Shown here one piece after another: positions 12,441 through 61,527 of a DNA stretch of 64,000 nucleotides. The DNA is from Urophycis tenuis (Eukaryota > Chordata > Actinopteri > Gadiformes > Phycidae), in contig JAXIVH010000005.1 of the NCBI GenBank assembly GCA_036785325.1, positions 434,474-498,473 of the forward strand, written 5' to 3'. The notes under the pieces were generated by a model. The model did not search any database and was not told the origin of the DNA. It saw only the letters and a list, made by a program, of their open reading frames with translations. The translations under genes were made by a program, and so were the position numbers. Each line of letters opens with the position of its first letter. Positions within the stretch are counted from its first letter, which is position 1.

Positions 12441-15400
12441 TACAAGCGTGGCTTTACTCCACATACCTCCAGCCCTTCAGACAGTCAAGCTACAGCGAGA
12501 TTGATGTTGCCCAGATAGAAAGCAGAGGAAGAATGGCAATTATGTCAAGCCAAGAAGACACACATGTCTGTTCTTCACTACAAGCCAACAGGGCCCTCGC
12601 TGCATTGTTATCCTTCCCGATGAACCACCTTGTGAGGAAGCAAATGGGTTAGCAAGCCAAGAGCCGCTTCCACCGCGCCTCTCGGGTTGTTTTCTCCTGT
12701 TTTAGCTTCACCCTTTCTTCCATTCATTCATTATTTGTTCTTCTTCTTTTTCGTTTGTGGTTATTTTCCAGTGGCTCCACTGCCTCGTCTCATCTGCTCG
12801 CGCTTTCTGTTGCCTCGTTTTGGTTTGCAAAACGCTGGATAGGTCGATATTCTCATCCGAATCATTCATACCATATGTTCTTTTAATCAATGATATATGT
12901 CCTGGAAGCATTGGGGGTAGATATCGATGTGAACATATTGGCTCATTTCAAGTGAGCCTTAAGGCTTGTCTTAAATTCATAGCGTATGGGAAAATACAGT
13001 CCGTATACTACGTTATGTGGGCGCGCCGTTATCCAGTCAAGTACAGCAGTATGAATCCACAGCGCATTGCACAGTTGAAACATTTTACAGTCTCCCTTGT
13101 ACCATAGCATGACCTTACAGGACCAGGGGCTGCACGGACAGAACCGCCCTAAAGACAGAGGTTGCGTTCGTTGTCCAAATTCCGCGCCTCTCCTACACTT
13201 TTGACACGAGGCAGCCTCTTCATTAAAATATCAATGGAAGACATGCCATTGCTGTGAATCTGTGCGTGCCAGTGTGTATACGCCTGCACGTCTGCCTGAA
13301 CACTGTTTTGTTTGGCGAGGCCTGGACCTGCGGTGTTTGTGTGTCTGTGCGTATACATTTGATCTGTATCTCCGTTACTTACGCTTGTACAGTCATTGTT
13401 GCCTCTAACCACATATTTGTACGCCTCTCCAATAACAAAGGCACAAAAAAAAAGACTATACTGTACACACAATGTCTCGCAACAACTCCCTCACTTCACA
13501 GCACTGTAGGAAGTTTTCCCATGAAACACAACATTTTGGGAGGACTTTGAGGACCCGGCGGAGTGGCTGACCACTGAAATGGAGTTGGAATGAGGCAGGG
13601 GCTTCGGCGTGACCCAAGATTGTCTGGGCGATTGTGTTTAAGAAGGCACAGGAAGGTGCAGAGGACGCCTCAACGCAGGCTTAGCTTCAGCGCCTTCAGA
13701 GCCTTCCTTCCACTTCCACTCCAGACACTTGTTATTTGACTTGAAACGGTTACACGGTGTTAATCAATTACAACTTTGGTGGGTTCTTTTGGGACTCGTT
13801 AAAGACTACTTTAAACAGTAATTCGAAGCGTTAGCTTCTCCTGTTGCCTGTGCCTTTATCTTTCCTTCTGTTTTTTTTTTATTTCAGTTGAAGACTCTGT
13901 TTGTCTTCAAGCAATGCTCAGAGCAGCACTGAGAGCCAGGGGGCAAATTACAAGAAATGAGTGTGGAGGATTTGGATTAAAATGAACCAACTGGCTACAA
14001 ATCAAAGATGTGTCACTCAAGCCCCTGACAGGCAGAGACTGTTAATTTATGAGCAGGGCGATGAGGGTCTCTCTCTATCTGCAAATGACACATTTATATT
14101 CAGAACCCAATATGAGGTTACGCTTTGTTTTACACCTGTGTTGACATTTAATTCCAAAGACAACGGCCAAGAGGGCAACAGCATTCTCTGGCCCCATTTT
14201 TTTTATGTATTTGAACCCTGAGCCATCATAAAGAAAAAAAGAAGGAAGAAAGAAGGAGCCCTGATTTTATTGTGATAGCGGGAAAGTAGAACGGGGAAGT
14301 GGATTTGGAATTGGTTTGCACATAATATCTAGAACATAAAATGAGATTTGCGGCCATGGGGGAAAACAAATCAAGATCCTTTCTTCAGCTATCGAACCGT
14401 TGAAAAGAGAATCCCGTTATTGTTAATGTGTCTGGAAAATCATGTGTTCATTTCATCCATCCGGTGAATGAGAAGGTGTTTTCATACACCATGTGCATAA
14501 TAAATCAACAGCAGTTTGTATTATTTCCCATTTTTTCAAACAGCTGGAATCGAACAGCTTGAATTTAAATTGCAAGATTTGTTTGAACCCAATTGTTGAG
14601 GAAAAGTAGGTACATAGCCAACTAGCAAATAACAACAGCTGCATCATACCTCTGTCACCTTAGCAGGAACAAGTAGCTTGTAGGTTACTTCCACAGGTTG
14701 TGCAAGCAACACAAGGTCCCTTTATGCAGATGAGGGTTTGTACTGAAGCCAAACAAAAAACCCACGAACAGAGTATTGCTACAGCAGAGTCTCGCAGAGT
14801 AGTAGTATGTTCATAAATATTCATGTGAAATTCTCTAAACTCGTGATATAAACACAGGAGTATGTGGAGTGACAGCCTTTGCGTATTGGATCCAGAGGAA
14901 TAGTATTGGGAAGCTTGGTTGCATCAGCATTATTACTGTAATTACAGCATGCCAAATATTATGCATAAAAGGACACAAAAAGTGACAAAACCTCTGTCAC
15001 TTTGCTTGAGTTTCTGTTTGTTTTTTTTTCATGAGCACAACACCTTTAATATGCGTTATGAATGCGAGAGCAATCTGTTGCAAACACCAGCAAGCCAATT
15101 TAAGATCTCAGCCCAGAACTAATTGGGTGGTATGATAGCATTTCTGTGCAGGGTTGGTTCATCCTAATTAAAACATCGTTTGCAGAATGTTTCCTCTCCC
15201 TGTGATGGGGTTTTTCTAATACCCAGAGATTATTAAACAGATGTGGCTATTAAAATATACACACTTTTTTTACTTCAAGATTTTATAGCCATATATTAGC
15301 AAAACTTTGCTCCCGGTTGTGGCTTTTCAATTCTTTCCAGACTTTCCAGGCAATATATACGTCTTCGGATATGTATGTTGTTGATGCATTTTTCCACAAA

Positions 15401-18400
15401 GTATTGTTTGTTTGAACCACCAAAAATGAAAGGTGTTCACACTTCACCGACATTAACAAACACACATTCGTTCAACATGAATATTATATTATAAAATATT
15501 AACACATTGTTTTGTGTTCATAACAATGTCTTATCCTGTGTGAACCCATTCAATATTGTGTACCCTTATTGACTGAATCTGATGTAATTCTTGCCAATAT
15601 ATAGTGTACATCAAGAGTTTTGAGAAATACAACATTCTTAATTTAAATAACATGTCCACATATTTCATTTGGACTCATAACAATAATTGAAACAATGATC
15701 AAACAGCATAACAAAGAACAAGTTTTTCCATCTACAAGTCAATTTCTCAAAGCATTTCACAGTCCAACAAAATCCTCCTAGTGTTGAACAAGACTATTTG
15801 AAAGTATTAACCCTGGGGCAAGAATCTGTGAATTATTTACGACAGTGAGTGCCATGCTATGTCCACTCCACCCAAGAAGTCACAGTGCTGGTTGAATTGT
15901 TAATAGTATCTCCCAAGTCCAACAGAAGAATACTTTTAAACCCCAACACTTTGAATTGTATTACCCACTGTGGTCGGCAAAGATCATTCGGACTGCCATC
16001 TCTCTTTATTAAGTAGAGTAACCTTTCCTTCGTGTTACGTTGGTTTTTATGATACCAACTAAAATGCTGAAATTGCTGAAAAGAACTATTCAAACATCAA
16101 ACTCAACATATGGTATTCTAGTACATGGTTTTGCTTGTAATTCTGAGTCTGTCCATATTTTAATTCAATGGTCGCTTGATATGAACACATATGTGGTGTC
16201 CTAAGCAAAACTAATGTACACATGGAAATCAAAAAGGAAGAGAACTCATATAATGGCAATTATGTGGGGAATTGAAATAGACTAGTTAGATAGATGGTTC
16301 TCTGCAGCTTTGTAAACATGTTCCCTTTGGTTAAAATCCAGAGTTCAAGGTTCTGATCCAGCAACCCTCATGACCCTGATAGTAACCTTTAAGATAGCTG
16401 TTGGGGTCCGTCCAAGTGGAAGAGCCCCAGGCAACATTGTGAGGGCTTGTTTGTGGGGCAATTGGGACACAACCCCCAATGCAATGTGAGCTTGCCAGGG
16501 GCCAAGATGATGAAAGAATGGCCAGTCAGTACCAGCGCTACAGAATCCTAAGAGGGCGACGATATGGCCTTGTTAACGCGGGAGAGAAGTATGTGGATTC
16601 CACAATCGTTTTTTTCGATCTAGATTGTATCTAGATCGAAAACTCATCTGTTTACACCGGGAGCACCACGGGCCTCACAACCATCACAGCCTGATTCCAC
16701 AGGGCAGCTGGGAAGAGATCCCAGGCCACGGTTTGCATCGTGTCTGAGAAGGAGCAACTGTGGCGACCGTGGTGTAGTTTGACCGCCCATTTAACGACTT
16801 TATCGCTGAACAGAAAAACACTCCTTGCCGCGGAATCTACTTTAGAATTGTCTCAATTCAATTTGTGACTGGAAAGCCACCTGTGCATTGCACTTTCCTG
16901 GAGTAGCCATCAAACATACACACTAACAATGAGCGGTATATTATTTTGTGATTATAATTTTTCCTGGCTCTGGTTGATTGAGGGTTCTCAGTGTGTCGTG
17001 TGGCGTCTGATAGTTAAAGATCAGTTAAATTCTGAATTATGGCTGGTTACTATTTACAACCAAAACAATTGTTTGCCTCTCGTTAATAATCTTCCAAACA
17101 GATGGATGGAAATAAAACACATATATGCACTCACACATTGTAAGTAATTGATGTTGTTTGAACACAGGAAATGCACCACTAAAACAGGGTCTTTGAATCC
17201 TTTCACTAATGAGCTCTAGCAGCCAAGAAGCTTCACTATCATCTTTTTTTTCCCTAAGACGTAAGACCTACTTTCACTGTTTTTCCATGTTACGCCATAC
17301 AACATTATTTCAAAGCAAAGCCGAATAAATATATTGGTATGAATGTATTTCTTCGGTTACTACCCTTATACAATAAATTGTGCTGCAGTAAAACATGAAT
17401 GACATTACAGTTGTAATTCAGTTATTTTGAACTTGTGATACAAAGTGTGAAACGCGGTTGACGGCCGGTCTGCCTACTTCTGTAACTGACGATGGAAGGT
17501 AATGAACTTCCTCTTTTCTTCGGAGGATAATGCCACACCTGTTGCTGCTCATATTAATACAGTCGCATAGCAACACAAATTTGCATGATGTACACTTTAA
17601 AGAGAAGTAGTTCCTCTTTTTGGCGAGTTTTAAGTAAACACACAAAGAGGTTTAACAAAGACATGCTGTGACAAGATAAGTGTTTGCACATTGTATAAGG
17701 CATTCTAGAACAATAAATCATTATCTAATAGGTATAAGAAGCTAATTATGCAGTGCTCTGTTACAAATAAAAAAAAGCTGCTTCGGGGTAGTTAGTTAAT
17801 ATTATTTTGAACTACTTTAGACAAAAGATAATGACTGTTTTCTTCATAGCTAGCTCATTCAATGTATTAGGCTATTTATCAAGTATGAAGGTAAAGCACA
17901 TTGGGCTTGTAGGTATTTTGTTACCTTCTTTACCTTTGTTCTTAGATTGTTCTTTGCCTGTGTTCTGCAATTTCCCTTTTTCATTGTCAAGTAAGCTGTG
18001 TCGAATTCAAGTACAACATGAACATGAAGAAAGTGATAGTCCATGTCAACCTGCAGGATTTTTTTGCATAATTGTTATGTGGAATCCCTGTTTTGCACTT
18101 TGCATTGCAGTAGTAAAAGCCAGGTAACAGGTTGTGCTCATTCAGTAGGTAAATGTTACAATTATACTCCATGCACCTTAATCAGCTGTGATGCCCTTGC
18201 CTTTTGGTTATTGGTTTTTCTACTCGCTTTGTTTATATATTTAGTTTATATCTTGTAATAGCATAGCGACATAGAGAAACATGATGTGATTCATGCAGAA
18301 AATGCCTGAAGCCTCATGAAATATGAAATTATTAGAAGAAAAAGCGAAGCATATAATGTAATTACTTCCCGGGTTTAAAAGAACGTCAATCAAGGCCATA

Positions 18401-19460
18401 TCTGTGAATCGCTTAATGGGATATGAAATATCCTCTTCCAGCATGAGAAACTGAAGGCAAGCACTAATTAGTATGAATGACAAGAGCTAAGATGACTAAT
18501 GCTGGCAAGGACAGGTTTTAATTGAGAATACTATAATAAAGTATCCTGCAGGTTTGCCAGTATGAAGTGCTGGTTAGCCATTGGTCGAAACAGGCCTTTG
18601 AAAAGACAAGGCAAGATTGTTATCACAATCAGGAGACAGAAAAAAAAAACCCTCATCCTGGGGAGGTCTGCACAAGACCAGCTCTATAATATCTGACCCA
18701 GTATGGTCATGTCAAAATAATCATGACCAAGTTAGCTGTTGTGCTTCCAAACAGCCTACTGTTGAGATGGAGCACGTATGATTCCCATATGGTTTTGGTG
18801 CCCCTGCAACAAGACTTTTCAGTCGTCATCATTACAGCCATGAGTTTAGAAAATGGGATGAAACCGACCTGAATATGGCAGTCAAATAAAAGTCATGTGA
18901 CACGACATTACAACAACAAAGCAGCGACCGTTCTCCCCAGGGCGGTAGCATAAACAGTTCCATATTTCATGCTCATGTAATTATCCTGTGTTTGGATTGA
19001 ATTATATCCCATTATGTCCAATATTTCTTTCAATTGATTGAAATATACATAGCACTGTTTGCCATTAAAACTGTACATGTTTGTTTACTGTTTGATAGCA
19101 TGATTGTATGTAGAATGTATTGTATGATTATCCTGTTGCCATTTTATTTGACATGTCCTCATAACGGATTACTCGTGCTAGTATTTACTACACACTGTGG
19201 TCTAATATTAATCCATGTTATTCCTACCCTCCTTCTTGATCTGTGATTGCTTTTGTGGTGTGGTTGTTTTCAGATGTGTCTCATGTAGATGCAGACAGTA
19301 GATGCAGGCAATGTGTGCATCGGAAGATGTATTGCATCTGTGTGGGGATCACATGATTCGTACAAGATTTGGAGTGTGTTGTTCACCCGTGCTTACACTC
19401 TCAGTGCCTCCTCGCTGCAGGCTATTGTCTGTCTCTGAGTGGATGTCAGACATTGCATTA
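12441..19460. other. Upstream noncoding DNA, no gene seen
   Basis: Mostly AT-rich unique sequence. I looked for exon-like frames with splice sites on both strands and found none that resemble a known protein. The stretch 15150-16330 is particularly AT-rich. A striking hairpin lies at 16612-16642. The 16390-16800 part is more GC-rich and may be an old repeat insertion I cannot name. Confidence 0.6.
16612..16642. repeat. Perfect 13-bp inverted repeat with 5-nt loop
   Basis: TTTTCGATCTAGA (16612-16624), loop TTGTA, then TCTAGATCGAAAA (16630-16642). Every base of the arms pairs. Confidence 0.95.
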
Positions 19461-19467
19461 GTCAATG

Positions 19468-19468
<1 letters not shown>

Positions 19469-19518
<50 letters not shown>

Positions 19519-19680
19519 GGGGGGGTGCATGTGTGGGGGAGTATGTGTGTGTATGTGTGTGTGCTGTAGTGTGCATCTGGGTAAGTGGGTGAGGGCGTGT
19601 GTGTCTGTTTGTGCGTGTGTGTGTGTGTGTGCATGTGTGGCAATGTACCTCCTGTGTGTGCATACACACACATGTGTGTG
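19469..19680 (+). repeat. (GT)n compound microsatellite
   Basis: Pure GT block 19469-19517 followed by variant GT-rich sequence. Confidence 0.9.
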
Positions 19681-19683
19681 TAT

Positions 19684-19905
19684 GTGAGGTGGTGTGCACA
19701 TATGTTCATGCATGTGTGTGTACGAGAATGAATAAGGTTGAACATGTGTGTGTGTGTGTGTGTGAGGTGGTGTGCACATATGTTCATCATGTGTGTGTGT
19801 GTGTGTGTGTGCGTGTGTGTGTGAGGTGGTGTGCACATATGTTCATGCATGTGTGTGTGTACGAGAATGAATAAGGTTGAACATGTGTGTGTGTGTGTGT
19901 GTGTG
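19684..19905 (+). repeat. GT-rich minisatellite, three copies
   Basis: GTGAGGTGGTGTGCACATAT plus GTTCAT begins at 19684, 19762 and 19821. Copies 1 and 3 also carry a TACGAGAATGAATAAGGTTG cassette followed by AACATG, which copy 2 lacks. (GT)n separates the copies. Confidence 0.9.
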
Positions 19906-21365
19906 CCTGTTTGTGAGAAGGGGGGCGTTCGTGAACGTGTGCACAAGAAAGAGACGCCATTACCGCTTCACTGAAGCTAACATGTCAAAGTCGTAGCTGT
20001 TTTACATTTTGAATAGTATTTAACCAATCTCATAAGACTTATCATCTTTAAGATTTAAGTTTGGAAACTCATCATCGTGGCCTTGATGCATTCTGTAATT
20101 CTTTTTCTTACATGGGCCAGTTAATCATCGGGAAAAGACAAATTCATATCACTTGGTAACAATGGCAGCCAGACGTTGCTATGGAAGCGAAAAGCCAAAC
20201 CTAGTGTGGTTGAATAGGATGTTAATTAACCATTTTACAAGGTTGGATGAATAGCAAATCAATGCTTATTACAGCTGCGACATGCTTGCCATTTGAGCTG
20301 CATACGTTCTAGATCGTGTTTACGTTGATTTCAGGACTAAAGGTGAAAAAGAAGCTGATTAGATGAGGTAAATAAAACATCCTTTTTGATAGGAATATAT
20401 TTTGAGAGAGATCCTGGCTTGCCTTTCATCTTAGAATAATTGAGAGAAAGAATATAGAAAGGCTGTATGAATACAAGCTATTCTTAATTAATGTATTCTA
20501 TATTCTATAGCTTTTTCAAATAAATTGATACTTGTGTATAAATAAAATCAGTTTGGAAAATGTAGCCTTGGAATGGTTACTCTCCTTTGTGTCCTCTGAA
20601 ATGTTTGGATGTGTTCCTTTAACTCTCTAACTTTTTAATTTCCTTTAACCCTTACCCTCTTCCCTCAAGAGTCTTTTTCCAGGTCGCCATTGTAAGTCAG
20701 AACGTGTTCTTAGTGACTTGCCTGCTTATAAAAAGCTTACACAAAATAAAATGAATTTGGTTTTGATATTTTCGACATTAGTTCTGAATAATAGAAAGCA
20801 TACATTTTTGAATGACAACATCATATTCCAATGACATTTAGTGTTGGATCAGGGTGAGTGCACAAGCTGCTCCCTGCAAATTAAACACCCAATTTAGCTG
20901 TAGTACACATCTTTTCTCCCTGGCTGACTGTGATGGCAATCAAAACGTCGCAGAGCCTGACAAAAACCTTTGCTTGCATGGAAACACATTTTGATGATTT
21001 CATGACAACATTGTACAGCGATAGACACGCACAGCAGCGCTTTGCATGACCAAACACCCATCAGCAGCCATTTTCAAAGTTGTCACGCGTCGACCAAATC
21101 AAACACTTAAAACAAGGTAAAGGATGAATTAGGACTATTAGGTTAATTCCTAATTTATCGTGTATTACTCTTTTGTCCCTCTCTATAATTACTCTGCCAC
21201 TGGTTTAATTGAATCTGAGTGCAAGCCAACAGAAGATAATTTGTTTTCTGGTTTCCAAAGTGCTCGGGCGTCTGCGCACTACGGCTGAAATGACACAGGG
21301 TTGTATAATGCATGCGGCTGAGCCAGTGATACCAACCATCACAGAGGAAATTAACTCATATCACT
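19906..21365. other. Noncoding AT-rich unique sequence
   Basis: No coding exon, RNA gene or simple repeat of note. TAAT-rich stretches at 20220-20240 and 20480-20545 could be regulatory, but nothing specific is visible. Confidence 0.55.
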
Positions 21366-21367
21366 GT

Positions 21368-21370
<3 letters not shown>

Positions 21371-21400
<30 letters not shown>
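21371..21400 (+). repeat. (CA)n microsatellite
   Basis: About 15 CA units. Confidence 0.9.
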
Positions 21401-21406
<6 letters not shown>

Positions 21407-21568
21407 GCAACCAACAAAAACAATACAATAACAACAGCCAAACCCAAATGCCCACCACACCTCACTCATGTTTTGCATTCAAAAGCAAACATCAAATAAC
21501 GATACCGAATTGGAAATGAAGTAAAACACAGTGATCTGATATGATTGTGTAGGTTGTGTTTTGTTACG

Positions 21569-21734
21569 AGTGTGTGTGTGTGTGTGTGCCTGTGTGTGTG
21601 TGTAGAGGGGGGGGTATATGTGTATGTATGTCTCTGTATAGGCAAGTGTGAATGAGATTTGATGAGGTAGACATACCAATGTATGTGTGTGTGTGTGCGG
21701 GTGTGTGTATGTGTGTGTGTGTGTGTGTTTTTGT

Positions 21735-21775
<41 letters not shown>

Positions 21776-21795
21776 GGTGTGTGTGTGTGTGTGTG
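21569..21795 (+). repeat. (GT)n compound microsatellite
   Basis: GT blocks at 21569-21605 and 21682-21795 with interruptions (GCGGG, TTTTTG) and a G run at 21606-21613. Confidence 0.9.
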
Positions 21796-21799
21796 GTAA

Positions 21800-23500
21800 A
21801 GTATGTGAATTGCTTCGTTATCAAGCAGAAACCTGATGGAAAGTGTTAAGCCCAGCCATCGATGCGCCCATAATTGTAGAGCAGATTCCTTGGCAACCAC
21901 CATGGATTGTTGACCATCTCTGAGCGAGGACCTGGAGTGTTTGGGGACCAGGATAAGCTGGCCCAGTCCACCGGTGCTGTTAAACCACCGCGTGTAATTG
22001 ATTAGACTTGCACATATATCACATGCCAACGCAGGGCTGGCTGTCACCAGTGTGGGCCGTGTACTGAAGAACCACGCTCCACACGGAAGGACAAAGGGAG
22101 AGATTGAATGAGTGCATGTTATTATGTTATCGCAATGTTATGCTCATCATTACGGTGTGTGCAAACATGCAGGTGTGTAAGTATATGGGCGAGGAACTAC
22201 AGCATTATACACAGTGTGTCTATTTCTTTCGCCCTAGAAACCAGCACAACGGGGTGCCAACGTATTAAATAGCATTCTGCAGTGAATAAAAGTTTCTCCA
22301 ATGTGAATATTTGAAAGGCTAAACTGACGAGAAAGAATCCAGAAGTACATCGCTTTCCTAGCCTCCCTCCCGTTATATGAGGCATCGATTTCCATGTAAA
22401 CTCTGAACTCACACACAAGTGCCGAACGCAAAGGTTAAGGAAACAGTTCCTCTGTGTTCTGATCATATTACAAAGCACACAGAGACCCCCGATTCCTCTC
22501 CACTCAAACTAAACTCACCCAACCCCCTCAACCCCCCTCAACCCCGCGCCCCAGTTGTGAAGTGTTGTACTTTCTTATTAGGTGACTGGGAGAGTTTCAC
22601 TTCTGCAAATTCTCCTGACAAGATGGATAATAACATTTTAGCATTAGCTTGTGGATCAATGTTCATCTCTGACGCTGCTCACACGCTCCAGCAGTCATCT
22701 GAGTGACGACACGCCGTATTGGTGCTGACATGTGTCCGACTCGATAGCCGTGCGCTCATAACCTTGGACGCCGAGAGATCAACTTTTCATTTTGGAAAAA
22801 CTCTTCAAGGGGGCGATTCAATGTGCTCGTTACTCTTCAGCCCGTAGCGAGCGTTGCGATTTGGTTTTTCATCTGTGAATAATATCAGGCTTTCTCCTCA
22901 CCGCATCCTCCGCTAGGCCCGTTTCAACCTTGGGGTTTTTTTTTTTTTTCATGACGAGAATAATGTTTGCTTGAAAACATCCCCGATCCCTTTCTCCCAG
23001 TCACCCAGAAGACACGGGTTCCACGCAGCCCGCCAAGATCAACACATGGCCGGTCTGGCCGTGCCTCTGACTTCATTGCTGAGTTGTCTGGGAGGGGAGG
23101 GGGACGTACGCCGTGAGCAAGGCATTAGGAGGATGAGCGGACGAGCATGCAGGACTGCAGTCGTTCAGATGCACATGTATTAAGACTCTCGATAATTAAT
23201 CACTGTCATTAAATACCTTTCATGAGAAAAGACACCATATCAAAACAGCAATACTGTTACAGACAAAGCTTGGAGCCAACTATCACAAATGACTTCATTT
23301 GTTAATAAGGGGTTATATGTGTGGTTTTTAATTAACAATTTAACTAAAACAAGTCATAACAATGCCAACTGCAGTAAGTGTAATGCTAATAACTCACTAT
23401 TGTTATTATTATTGGTGTTATGATTAAGATTATATGTATGTGTTATTATTATTATCATGATTACAATACGCATATTAATTTGTAGTGTCTTCCAAACCAG
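21800..23500. other. Noncoding sequence before the tox3 promoter
   Basis: No coding exon recognised. A C-rich segment with four C tracts (about 22516-22553) can fold as an i-motif, or as a G-quadruplex on the other strand. A T run lies at 22936-22950. From 23270 to 23490 the DNA is AT-rich with TTATTATTATT-type repeats. Confidence 0.55.
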
Positions 23501-23535
23501 AGGTCTAAACACTGCCCATCAACACTAACTGTTGT

Positions 23536-23636
23536 GTTGAACAAATGCAGTATTTTTTTCCTGCTTGCGCGAAGTGGGAGTGGCTTCGTGTGTTTGGGGC
23601 GTGGCCTGGCGCTCCGCACACTTCGCCTTGTTCAAC
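23536..23636. repeat. Two nested inverted-repeat pairs in the tox3 promoter region
   Basis: Outer arms GTTGAACAA (23536-23544) and TTGTTCAAC (23628-23636). Inner arms GCGAAGTG (23569-23576) and CACTTCGC (23619-23626). The GC box lies in the central loop. Confidence 0.75.
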
Positions 23637-23825
23637 ATCACGGAGCTCAGCGAGAGGCTCGACAACTAAGTGTTATCCTACTCACTAATTGTGCATCATT
23701 TAATACGTGCCGTTTTGCTGGTTGAAAGCACACCAAAACAGTAGACTTGTCTATCTTCGAACACACTCCGCTACAGAGCGGCTCAACCGACTCCGGCTGT
23801 CCAATCTACGTCACCTGATACTTTG

Positions 23826-23888
23826 ATGACTTTTGGAAAGAAACTTCTGCGTGAAACGAGGGGCCAGGGCGCGCGTCCTGCACAATAA
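23826..23888 (+). other. Upstream ORF 1 in the tox3 leader (20 codons)
   Basis: An ATG at 23826 opens a 20-codon frame ending TAA at 23886-23888. It is upstream of the tox3 start and would be in the mRNA only if transcription begins before it. No recognisable protein. Confidence 0.35.
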
Positions 23889-23892
23889 GTAC

Positions 23893-24075
23893 ATGGACAC
23901 TGGCTCACCGGTGCGGGATACATGCGCGATCTTTACGCTTTACATTCTCCTTCTCCAAAAGCTGACCGGAGGGAGAGAGGGGGATCTGCTCCCAGCCGCC
24001 GGACGCGCGTCTTCTTTGTATCCAGCAGCTGCTTCTGAATGCATGGACAAACACGGCGGCTCCGCGCAGACCTAA
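23893..24075 (+). other. Upstream ORF 2 in the tox3 leader (60 codons)
   Basis: ATG at 23893 in a fair context (A at -3, G at +4: ACATGG), running 60 codons to TAA at 24073-24075. The translation has a short hydrophobic stretch (AIFTLYILLL) but resembles no family I know. It ends 260 bp before the tox3 ATG, so reinitiation would be possible. Inferred to be a regulatory uORF, not a functional protein. Confidence 0.35.
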
Positions 24076-24130
24076 CGCTCCTGGAAGGAGAGCTCGGACC
24101 CCGTCCAATCTACACGCGTGTTTCTCAGAG

Positions 24131-24154
24131 ATGAAGCGCCCGAGCCAGGTGTAG
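24131..24154 (+). other. Upstream ORF 3 in the tox3 leader (7 codons)
   Basis: ATG at 24131 with G at -3 encodes MKRPSQV then TAG. It lies 182 bp before the tox3 ATG, so it is the last upstream start codon I found in the leader. Confidence 0.35.
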
Positions 24155-24335
24155 AAGAGGAGTACAACAACTTAAAACTAACAGCAACGTTTGACTCGCA
24201 TCCTCGCCAGAACGCTTTGCATCTTCTGGTCCCCGAGAAAGCTGCGGCCAGTTTCGCTCCCCGGATTGTAAAAAAAAAAAAAGGGTAGAAACAAATTGAG
24301 CTCTGTTCAGCAGAGGTTCGCTTTCCTGAGACACC

Positions 24336-60672
<36,337 letters not shown>

Positions 60673-61030
60673 GGCTCCGGTGCCAGGCCCCCTTTCTCAA
60701 AGAGCAGGAAAGAAGAAAAAAAATAAAAGCATCATTCTAGGTTGCTTTTTCTAAGTTGCACTTAAAAAGTGTGTAAAAAGATTGGAATGTTATACAGGAG
60801 AGTTTGTCCATTGTTATAGACGGATATGCACATACGTGTACAGAGCGCAAACATGGTACGATGGAGTTTGTCTATGAAATAGGCTTGAGCTGCGAGGGGA
60901 GAGTTCCCCGTTGACTGGTTTCTTTGCTGGGTCTTTAAACTGTGTGTTTTCCTTAGTTTGTTTCGTATTTCTTTTTACCGACTCGTGCGTGGGAAGACGA
61001 GAATGTCTTTTTGCTGTTTTTTTATTTAAC

Positions 61031-61036
61031 AATAAA
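61031..61036 (+). terminator. Candidate proximal poly(A) signal AATAAA
   Basis: A canonical hexamer 359 nt after the stop codon, followed within 30-45 nt by GT-rich sequence (GAGTTGTCAGTTCAGT), the layout expected of a cleavage site. Confidence 0.5.
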
Positions 61037-61489
61037 GCTTTATTTATGAGATCAGAGTTGTCAGTTCAGTCTAGCGAATGGATGTTTTGAAGGTATTTTA
61101 ACAAAACCAATGTTGAGAGACGCTCCTCTCTTGCAGAGAGCTCCTGGACTGAATGATTGCCAGGTAGTGTGTACTGGAAGCGTGTCCACCCGATCAATAC
61201 CTGTTACCACACCGGCCAGTATGTTCTGAGACCCCTCCACTCCTCTTTCACCCACTCATTCCTTTGATGTAATTGATTAAAAACTGGCCAGGAGGAAATG
61301 ATCAAACCATCCCACGATGCACGCGGCTAAAGTGATTTTTCAACACACATTGGACTCGTGTCACAGAGACGAACAATGTCTTTAGGACACGCAAGTGGAG
61401 GGCAGGGGAGGAAGGAAGAAGATCTTTGGTTGTGTCTCGTTGAATGAAGGACAGAATAGACTGACAAATACTGCCATGAATCATTTACG

Positions 61490-61527
61490 TCACCCTGTCA
61501 CCGACGAGTCACCCTGTCACCGACGAG
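61490..61527 (+). repeat. Perfect 19-bp tandem duplication in the 3' UTR
   Basis: TCACCCTGTCACCGACGAG occurs twice head to tail (61490-61508 and 61509-61527). Confidence 0.95.

Larger units (their letters stand above)
23500..24335 (+). promoter_or_regulatory. tox3: Likely tox3 proximal promoter and 5' leader
   Basis: GC and CpG content rises from about 23560 up to the tox3 ATG. Visible motifs are a GC/CACC-type box GGGGCGTGGCC (23596-23606), a CCAAT box (23801-23805) directly followed by a CRE-like TACGTCA (23807-23813), and an 11-bp repeat GTCCAATCTAC at 23799 and 24103. No convincing TATA box was found, so a CpG-type promoter with dispersed start sites is inferred. The exact transcription start cannot be set from sequence. 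Three short upstream ORFs are present (listed separately). Confidence 0.55.
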
